Shown here piece after piece: positions 58,331-64,000 of a stretch of DNA of 64,000 nucleotides. Numbering within the stretch: the first letter of the stretch is position 1; each line of letters begins with the position of its first letter. Both the position numbers and the translations under genes were made by a program. The stretch covers positions 1-64,000 of the forward strand of contig JACKDM010000008.1 of the NCBI GenBank assembly GCA_020633515.1, in the 5' to 3' direction. Source of the stretch: Myxococcales bacterium. GTDB taxonomy: Bacteria > Myxococcota > Bradymonadia > UBA7976 > UBA1532. The notes beneath the pieces are model-generated. The model was given only the letters and a program-made list of their open reading frames with translations. It was not told where the DNA came from and did no database searches.

Positions 58331-60282
58331 TTCGCCTCCTCCTTCTTCTTCTCCGGCCCGAGCAGCCCGTCGAGCGCCCGCCGCGCGTCCTGCCGCACCG
58401 CGCGCCCGTCGAGGCTGTTGATGTCGCTCTGCGTCAGCTCGATCGCCGGCGACAGCACCGTGTCGTGGAAGCGGTCGAGCGCGAGCGCGATCGGATCCTC
58501 GGCGTCCTTCAGCTCGTCGTCCGCCAGCTCCGCGCAGCGGCGCTTGGCGACCGTCAGGCACAGCGCGATCCGGTCCTCGGCGTCCTCGATCCGCACGCTG
58601 AACGGCGCGCCCGCCTCGACCGCGAACCGCGGCGAGTCGGCGAGCCGATCGGCGAGCTCGGCCCCGCGCGGGCCGCGCACGTCGTCGATCACGATCGGCA
58701 CCGCGACGTCGAGGTGGCGCACCACCGTCGGGTAGAGGTCGAGCACCGCCGCGAAGTCCCGCCGCGCGCCCTCGCGGTCGCCGGTGCGGCGGCGCGCGTC
58801 GGCCATCCACGCCATCATGCGGTGCCGCAACAGCCGCGGCTCCTTCGGCAGCCGGGTCAGCGCGTCCTCCCCGAGCCGCAGCGCCGCGCCCGGATCGCCC
58901 TCGCGCCACGCGAGCTCGGCGAGGTAGGCGTCGAGGAACGCGCCCGCCGGCGCCGGGTAGTCGGTCTCGATCGCGCGCACCTCTTCGATCGCCTGCCGCA
59001 TCACGCCCGCGCCGAAGAGGGTGAGCATGTCGGCGCCGTACCAGGGCATCACGTCGGTGTAGTAGGGGCGCACGTGCTTGTGCAGCAGCCCGGGCAGCGC
59101 CGCGAGCCGCGTCGCGTCGCGCGCGGTGCGCCAGCGGGCGGCGGCGACCGTCTCCGCCGCGTAGCGCAGCGGCAGGCTCTCCATCAGCGGCCGCACCGCG
59201 ACCCGCTCGCGGAGCTGGTGCTCGCGCGCGGTGAAGACGCTGTAGCCGAGCAGGGTGTTGGAGAGCTCGACGATCTCCGACGACGCGCTGATCATGCCCG
59301 CCCGATCGGGCGCGGCGAGGATCTCGCGCACCCGGGTCTCGGCCTCCTCGAACTGCCCGAGCGCGAGCAACAGCTCGACGAAGCGCGCCCGGATCACCAT
59401 CTCGTTCTGCACCCGCAGGTCGGGCGGCCGCGGCACCTTGCGCAGCGCTTCGAGCGCCGAGAGGCTCTGCTGGAACTCGCCGAAGACGAGGTACATCGCG
59501 GTGAGCTGCGCGTGCGGCGAGGTCGGGCAGGTCAGATCCTTCGCCTTGAGCGCGATCTGGTCATAGGTGATGGTCTTCTGCAGGTCGAACGCCCGCCGCG
59601 CGCCGAGCGCGGTGTTGGTCGCGAGGATGCACGAGTCCTCGCCGAGCGCTTCGAGCGCCTTCTTGCCCCACTCGTAGCTCGGCCGGCGGTTGCCCGCCTC
59701 CTCCTCGACCGCCATCAGGCCGTTGTAGGCCCGCTCGCGGGTGTCCTGGTTCTCGTCGTGCAGCAGCCGCTCCCCGATCGCGCGCGCCTCGTCGAAGCGG
59801 CCGAGCTTGAGCAGCGGCCAGATCCGCCGCGCGGTCATCGGCGGCTGGTAGTGCGCCTCGTAGAGATCGTAGACCCGGAGCTGTTCGAGGCGCCGATCCA
59901 TGTAGCCGAGGGTCGACGACTCCCAGTTGAGCATCAGCTTGTGCCACCGCTGCGCGTCGGGGTGCTCCGGCCAGCGCCCGTAGTGGCCTTCGAGCATGCG
60001 CCGCGCCTCGCGGATGAGGAACAGCGCGCGCGCGAGGTTGCCCTCGGCCTCGGCGTGCACCCGCCCGAGCACGAAGGTCGCGATGAACGAGCGCGGGTTC
60101 TTCGCGAGGATCTTCTCCGCCTGCTCCCGCGCGGTCGCGTACTTGCCGGTGTCGACGCTGACCATCGCCGCGCGCTCGTCGACGTCGCCGCCGAGGTCGT
60201 CGGCGATCGCGAGCGGATCGTCGGCGGCGACCGCGGGCGCGGCGAGGCAGAAGGCAAGCAGAATCGGGAAGATACGGACCAT
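58327..60282 (-). CDS. secreted tetratricopeptide-repeat protein
   Basis: 651 residues from ATG 60282, two bases after the MoxR stop. Signal peptide ending AVAA. Mostly helical, with recognisable TPR pairs near the N-terminus (AREQAEKILAKNPRSFIATF, VLGRVHAEAEGNLARALFLI), in the middle (QLTAMYLVFGEFQQSLSALE) and around residue 480 (AYLAELAWREGDPGAALRLG). The C-terminal ~100 residues are charged and end in KKKEEAK. Together with MoxR and the DUF58-like and transglutaminase proteins it resembles the TPR/VWA-containing envelope clusters built around MoxR chaperones. Exact role unknown. Confidence 0.8.
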   Translation of the reverse strand: MVRIFPILLAFCLAAPAVAADDPLAIADDLGGDVDERAAMVSVDTGKYATAREQAEKILAKNPRSFIATFVLGRVHAEAEGNLARALFLIREARRMLEGHYGRWPEHPDAQRWHKLMLNWESSTLGYMDRRLEQLRVYDLYEAHYQPPMTARRIWPLLKLGRFDEARAIGERLLHDENQDTRERAYNGLMAVEEEAGNRRPSYEWGKKALEALGEDSCILATNTALGARRAFDLQKTITYDQIALKAKDLTCPTSPHAQLTAMYLVFGEFQQSLSALEALRKVPRPPDLRVQNEMVIRARFVELLLALGQFEEAETRVREILAAPDRAGMISASSEIVELSNTLLGYSVFTAREHQLRERVAVRPLMESLPLRYAAETVAAARWRTARDATRLAALPGLLHKHVRPYYTDVMPWYGADMLTLFGAGVMRQAIEEVRAIETDYPAPAGAFLDAYLAELAWREGDPGAALRLGEDALTRLPKEPRLLRHRMMAWMADARRRTGDREGARRDFAAVLDLYPTVVRHLDVAVPIVIDDVRGPRGAELADRLADSPRFAVEAGAPFSVRIEDAEDRIALCLTVAKRRCAELADDELKDAEDPIALALDRFHDTVLSPAIELTQSDINSLDGRAVRQDARRALDGLLGPEKKKEEAK

Positions 60283-60284
60283 CG

Positions 60285-61343
60285 TCACCGGCGCAGGGTC
60301 GAGCGGGAGAGGGTCTCGAGCGGGCGGGTCAGCGCGTCGCGCACCACCCGCTCCGGCGCGTCGGCGCCCGGCATCAGCGCGAGGCGGTGGCGGAAGATCG
60401 GGATCGCGAGGTGGTCGATGTCCTCCGGCGCGACGAAGTCCCGGCCCTTCATCATCGCGCGCACCTGCAACGCCGGGATCGCCTGCACCAGCGAGCGGGT
60501 CGAGACGCCCTGGGTGACGCGCTTGTCGGCGCGCAGGATCGCGGCGATGTCGACGAGGCACTCGTGCACCCGCGGCGAGACGGCGACCTCGTCGCGCACC
60601 CGCGCCCGCGCCGCGAGCACCTCGTCGCGCGTCACCCGCGGCAGCGCCTCGGGCCGCCCGCGCGGCTTGCCCCAGCTCGCGAGCACCTCGAGCTCGCTCG
60701 CCCGGTCGACGTGCTCCATGCGCACCTTGAACAGGAAGCGGTCGAGCTGCGCGACCGGCAGCGGGTAGGTCCCGACCGAGTCGAGCGGGTTCTGCGTCGC
60801 GATCACGAAGAAGAGCGCGTCGAGCCGGTGGCTGATGTTGTCGACGGTGACCTGCTTCTCGGCCATCGCCTCGAGCAGCGCGGCCTGCACCTTGGGCGAG
60901 GTGCGGTTGATCTCGTCGACGAGCAGCACATGCGCGAACGCCGGCCCGCGGCGGAAGTAGAAGTCGCTCGTCTGCGTGTCGAAGACCATCACCCCGGTGA
61001 TGTCGCCCGGGAGCATGTCGGGGGTGAACTGCACCCGCCGGAACGCCGCGATCTCGGCGTCGCGGGCCGTGTCGGCGATCGACTCCCCGAGCGCCTTGGC
61101 GAGCGTCGTCTTGCCCGAGCCGGGGTAGTCTTCGAGCAGGACGTGCCCGTCGCCGAGGAACGCGATCAGCACCAGCTCGATCACGTCGTCGCGGCCCATC
61201 ACGTCGTAGCGCACCCGGTCGCGGATGCGGTCGATCACCCGGCGGGCGTCGTCGAGGGAGCCGATCGCGCCGGGCGCATCGGGCGCGCGCGGGGGCGCAG
61301 GGCGGGGGTCGAGGTCGAGGTCTTGCACGTCGTGTCCAGTCAT
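60285..61343 (-). CDS. MoxR-family AAA+ ATPase
   Basis: 352 residues from ATG 61343; this start overlaps the transglutaminase stop (ATGA). Walker A PGSGKTT (74-80), Walker B VLLVDEINR (139-147), sensor-1 FVIATQNP, and TPDMLPGDITG and QLDRFLFKVRMEH typical of MoxR. MoxR proteins are AAA+ chaperones that often remodel or load metal into VWA-type partners encoded in the same cluster with DUF58 and transglutaminase proteins. That arrangement is present here. Confidence 0.95.
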   Translation of the reverse strand: MTGHDVQDLDLDPRPAPPRAPDAPGAIGSLDDARRVIDRIRDRVRYDVMGRDDVIELVLIAFLGDGHVLLEDYPGSGKTTLAKALGESIADTARDAEIAAFRRVQFTPDMLPGDITGVMVFDTQTSDFYFRRGPAFAHVLLVDEINRTSPKVQAALLEAMAEKQVTVDNISHRLDALFFVIATQNPLDSVGTYPLPVAQLDRFLFKVRMEHVDRASELEVLASWGKPRGRPEALPRVTRDEVLAARARVRDEVAVSPRVHECLVDIAAILRADKRVTQGVSTRSLVQAIPALQVRAMMKGRDFVAPEDIDHLAIPIFRHRLALMPGADAPERVVRDALTRPLETLSRSTLRR

Positions 61344-63490
61344 CGGGTGAACCACCATCCCCACGGGTTGAGCCAGCCGAGCGCCCGCTTCCAGCCGGGC
61401 AGCGCGCGGCCCACCTCGCGGCGCACCCGGCGCGCGAGGTCGTCGATCGCGTCGGCGTCACCCGGCCCCGGGCGGCCGAGGCTCTGCCGCAGGTGCACCG
61501 TCGTCAGCGCCGCGAGCGAGGGCGTGAGCCCGGCGACCCGCTCGGCGTAGCGCTCGCGCGTCTCGCCGCGCTGCCGCGCGATCCCGACGTCACTGAGCCG
61601 GTCGAGCGTCGCCGCGAACGCAAACCGCGGCGAGGGCCGCATCACCGGCACGAGCAGCCGGCCGAACTTCACCGCGTAGCCGAGCAGCAGCATCACCGAG
61701 AGCGCGCCGAGCAGCGCGTGGCCCATCGTCGCCCACGGGATCGCGAACCGCGTCTCGGGATCGGGCGCCCGCCCGCCGGTCGGATCGTCGCGCGCCAGCT
61801 CGCCGAGCAGGCTCTCGAGCGACTGGTCGACGAAGCGCGGCGGCGGCTCGTCGCTCTGCTCGGGGTAGACGTCGAACGGGATCCAGCCCACGCCCGCGAC
61901 GTGGATCTCGGGCCACGCGTGCGCCCGGTCGCCGAGGATGAGCACCGCCGAGCCCGAGCCCCGCATCTGCGCGTCGACCGCGTAGCCGACCGCGACCCGC
62001 GCCGCGATCCCGCGGCTGCGGAAGAGGTTGGCGGCGGCGTGCGCGAAGTGCACGCAGTAGCCGCGCAGGCTCCCGAAGAGGAACGAGCCGGTCGGATCGT
62101 CGCCGAGGTGGCGCTCCTTGCGGGTGTAGAAGCCGTTCTGTTCGAGGTAGCGGCGGATCGCGAACGCCTCGGCGATCGGGTCGCCGGCGAAGCGGGGGTC
62201 GACGTCGCGCACGATCTCGTCGGCGAGCGCGGCGTAGCGCGGATCCTCGGGGTGGGCGAGGTAGTGCGCGGTCTTCTCCGGCGGCCAGTCTTCGGCGATC
62301 GAGCCGTGGCCGAGCAGGCGCGAGACATCCGCCGTGGGCACGAGCGAGACGGCCTCGTACGCGGCGACGAAGCGGCGCGGCGCGGGGTTCTTGTGCGGCG
62401 CGACCTCGACCGAGGCGGTCAGCGCGAGCGGCTGCGGGTGGTCGACGAGCAGGAACATCGTCGTCGGCACCCGCTTGTGGAACGCGGGCTCTTGCGCCGC
62501 GCCGGCCTGGATCGGGCCGTCGACGGGGAAGCGGGTGATCACGTCGTCGTCGAAGCCGCCCGGATCGGCGGAGAGGCGGGTGCCGTCGAAGCGGGAGAGC
62601 ACCTGCTGGCGGAAGTAGTAGAGCCCGCCGTCGGGCTCGTGGTCGGCGTGGAAGAGCGCGACGGCGACCGGCAGCGGCGGCGGCGGCGGCGCGCCGCCCG
62701 ATCCGTCGCCGAGCCCCGAGCTCGCCCCGCCCCCGCTCTGCTCGTCGTCGGGCTTGCCGTCGCCGTCGCGGTCCTCCCCGGTGAGCCCGGCGGTCGGCTC
62801 GACCTGCGCGTCGATGCGGCTGTCTTCGAGGAGGTGGTAGACCGCCGCGCCGAGCCCGAGCAGCAACAAGAGCGTCAGCGCGAGCTTGAGCGGCCGCTGG
62901 CGGCGCAGCGCGAGCATCACCGCGGCGGCGGCGGCGAGCACGCCGAACGCTTGCAGCGGCACCTGCGGGTCGAGGCCCTGCGTCAGCGCCCAGTCCGACA
63001 GCCAGCGCGGGCGGCTGATCATCAGCTCGCGGTGGCGCGCGAAGAGGTGGGCGACGGCGGCGACGACCGCGGCGGCCTCGACGATCGACCAGGTGCGGTT
63101 TCGCGCGGCGAGCAGGCGCACCGCGAAGACGAGCCCGAACGCGAGCCCGGCGATGCGGGTCGCGTCGGCGGCGATGAGCGTCTCGCGGCTGCCGATCGCG
63201 AGCACGCCGTCGGCGATGAACCCGGCGGCGGGCGAGGCGAGGCCGGCGATCGCGAGCCCGGCGGCGACGCCGACGACGGTGCGCAGCCCCGCCGCGGCGG
63301 CGAAGCGGGCGGCGAAGACGGCGACGATGGTCGCGGTGACCCCGGCGCCGATCGCGACCGCGCCGGCGAGCGGCCAGGTCAACAGCAGCGTCGCCGCGCC
63401 GAGCACCGCCGCCTTGGCGATCGCGAGCGCCCACGACTCGTCGGTCGCCTCGCTCGGGTCGCGGCGGATCTCGTCGGCGGTCTCGTTCAT
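61340..63490 (-). CDS. membrane-bound transglutaminase-like protein
   Basis: 716 residues. The first ~210 residues contain about six transmembrane helices (for example AVLGAATLLLTWPLAGAVAI and ALTLLLLLGLGAAVYHLL), then an extracytoplasmic part with the catalytic triad Cys479 (GYCVHFAHAAANLFRSRG), His524 (HAWPEIHV) and Asp540 (WIPFDVYP), one further helix (GHALLGALSVMLLLGYAVKF) and a cytosolic C-terminal region. The DUF3488/transglutaminase family has this layout. Together with a MoxR ATPase downstream and a DUF58-like protein upstream it forms the conserved MoxR-DUF58-transglutaminase module. Overlaps its upstream neighbour by four bases (ATGA). Confidence 0.92.
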   Translation of the reverse strand: MNETADEIRRDPSEATDESWALAIAKAAVLGAATLLLTWPLAGAVAIGAGVTATIVAVFAARFAAAAGLRTVVGVAAGLAIAGLASPAAGFIADGVLAIGSRETLIAADATRIAGLAFGLVFAVRLLAARNRTWSIVEAAAVVAAVAHLFARHRELMISRPRWLSDWALTQGLDPQVPLQAFGVLAAAAAVMLALRRQRPLKLALTLLLLLGLGAAVYHLLEDSRIDAQVEPTAGLTGEDRDGDGKPDDEQSGGGASSGLGDGSGGAPPPPPLPVAVALFHADHEPDGGLYYFRQQVLSRFDGTRLSADPGGFDDDVITRFPVDGPIQAGAAQEPAFHKRVPTTMFLLVDHPQPLALTASVEVAPHKNPAPRRFVAAYEAVSLVPTADVSRLLGHGSIAEDWPPEKTAHYLAHPEDPRYAALADEIVRDVDPRFAGDPIAEAFAIRRYLEQNGFYTRKERHLGDDPTGSFLFGSLRGYCVHFAHAAANLFRSRGIAARVAVGYAVDAQMRGSGSAVLILGDRAHAWPEIHVAGVGWIPFDVYPEQSDEPPPRFVDQSLESLLGELARDDPTGGRAPDPETRFAIPWATMGHALLGALSVMLLLGYAVKFGRLLVPVMRPSPRFAFAATLDRLSDVGIARQRGETRERYAERVAGLTPSLAALTTVHLRQSLGRPGPGDADAIDDLARRVRREVGRALPGWKRALGWLNPWGWWFTR

Positions 63491-64000
63491 GCGTGCCTCA
63501 GGGCGTCGATCTCCGACTCGGCCAGCACCCGCCCGCCGCTGCGATGCACCACCTTGACCGGCGCGTCGAGCGCGCGGAGCGCGTCGTAGAGCCGCGGCAA
63601 AGCGCGCAGGTCGCTTCCGCGCGTCGGCGGCGGCTGACGCAGCCAGCTCCGGCGCCGCGCGAGCACCCCGTCGGCGCTCGTGATCAGCACCGGCGGCGCG
63701 GGCAGCCCGCGCACGAAGGCGGCGAGGTGATCCTGCCAGGGTCCCGGGTCGCCGGGCACGAACAGGATGCAGCGGCCCAAACGTTCCCGCGGCACGGCGG
63801 CGGCGAACGCGGCGAGCCCGGCGCCGCCGCTGTCGCGGTGCGCGACCGCCTCGATGATCGCGTCGATCGCCTCGGCGGGCGTGGTCGCCGGCTTCTCGGC
63901 GCCGTCGGCGCCAAAGGTGAAGTCGGGCCCGAGCAGCCCCGCCTCGACGAAGGTGCGCGCGACCGAGGCCGAGGGCTCGTCGCCCTCGCCGGCGACGAAG
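63487..64000 (-). CDS. DUF58-like protein, 5' part missing
   Basis: Only the C-terminal ~170 residues are present; the gene continues off the right edge. The visible part alternates strands and helices (CILFVPGDPGPWQDHLAAFV, PPVLITSADGVLARRRSWLR, VKVVHRSGGRVLAESEID), compatible with the VWA-like fold of DUF58. Position supports the call: it immediately precedes a transglutaminase and a MoxR gene, and its stop overlaps the transglutaminase start. The key DUF58 motifs would lie outside the window, so the assignment rests mainly on context. Confidence 0.55.
   Translation of the reverse strand, partial: FVAGEGDEPSASVARTFVEAGLLGPDFTFGADGAEKPATTPAEAIDAIIEAVAHRDSGGAGLAAFAAAVPRERLGRCILFVPGDPGPWQDHLAAFVRGLPAPPVLITSADGVLARRRSWLRQPPPTRGSDLRALPRLYDALRALDAPVKVVHRSGGRVLAESEIDALRHA

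Noticed and set aside
61493..63589. Plus-strand open frame opposite the transglutaminase gene
   Set aside because: Charged low-complexity translation; the minus strand carries an intact Cys-His-Asp triad and overlapping gene junctions on both sides.

Overview
The window is a very GC-rich (roughly three quarters G+C), densely coding bacterial chromosome segment with 46 protein-coding segments, no rRNA, tRNA, CRISPR array, transposase or phage module that I can see, and no gene-free stretch longer than about 235 bases. The gene content points to Myxococcota, probably class Polyangia or a relative. The evidence is a giant surface protein ending in a MYXO-CTERM-like sorting signal, many lipoproteins with low-complexity linkers rich in Ala/Asp, Gly/Met/Gln or Glu-Gly, cysteine-rich CxxDxDC-repeat lipoproteins, a zinc-ribbon Ser/Thr kinase with a transmembrane segment, and a zinc-ribbon TPR protein. 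The assignment is inferred from family content, not from a phylogenetic marker.

Layout. 1-1.6 kb: a cut-off lipoprotein and a Kazal+Kunitz inhibitor lipoprotein. 1.75-5.3 kb (minus): complete bacillithiol operon bshC-bshB1-bshA. 5.4-10.7 kb (plus, divergent from bsh): secreted PIG-L deacetylase, 55-residue membrane protein, SSS-family symporter, DUF2911 protein. 10.7-12 kb: tandem pair of tail-collar proteins with near-identical leaders. 12-21.8 kb (minus): secreted glycosidase-like protein, zinc-ribbon TPR protein, M14 carboxypeptidase, beta-barrel-like lipoprotein, DUF2252 lipoprotein, Gly-rich lipoprotein and a small unknown. 22-27.3 kb: DUF4118/GAF-like membrane protein, DUF2461 protein, and the poly-gamma-glutamate set pgsB-pgsC-pgsW. 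27.3-34 kb: Ser/Thr kinase, VWA protein, histidine kinase/response regulator pair, cyclophilin lipoprotein. 34-40.2 kb (minus): a fusion of aldo-keto reductase, PNKP-type polynucleotide kinase and HAD phosphatase, then a glycosyltransferase locus broken across three reading frames at long G tracts. 40.3-46.4 kb: transketolase, methyltransferase, L,D-transpeptidase lipoprotein coupled to a PEGA protein. 46.6-51 kb: the 1,479-residue MYXO-CTERM protein. 51.2-56 kb (minus): cysteine-rich lipoproteins with a coupled 72-residue membrane protein. 56.2-64 kb (minus): tightly overlapping operon of a DUF58-like protein (cut off), transglutaminase, MoxR ATPase, TPR protein and a MORN/YwqK-repeat protein.

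How the genes work together. BshA, BshB1 and BshC form one complete thiol pathway. The PIG-L/symporter set looks like extracytoplasmic deacetylation followed by sodium-driven uptake (inference). PgsB/C/W make and handle a poly-glutamate-type surface polymer. The VWA protein and two-component pair, the Ser/Thr kinase, and the MoxR/transglutaminase cluster look like envelope-stress or surface-maturation functions.

The two most unusual loci are the AKR-PNKP fusion (34077-36425) and the glycosyltransferase locus with two 14-base G tracts (36574-40235). The second may be phase variation, decay or homopolymer sequencing error.
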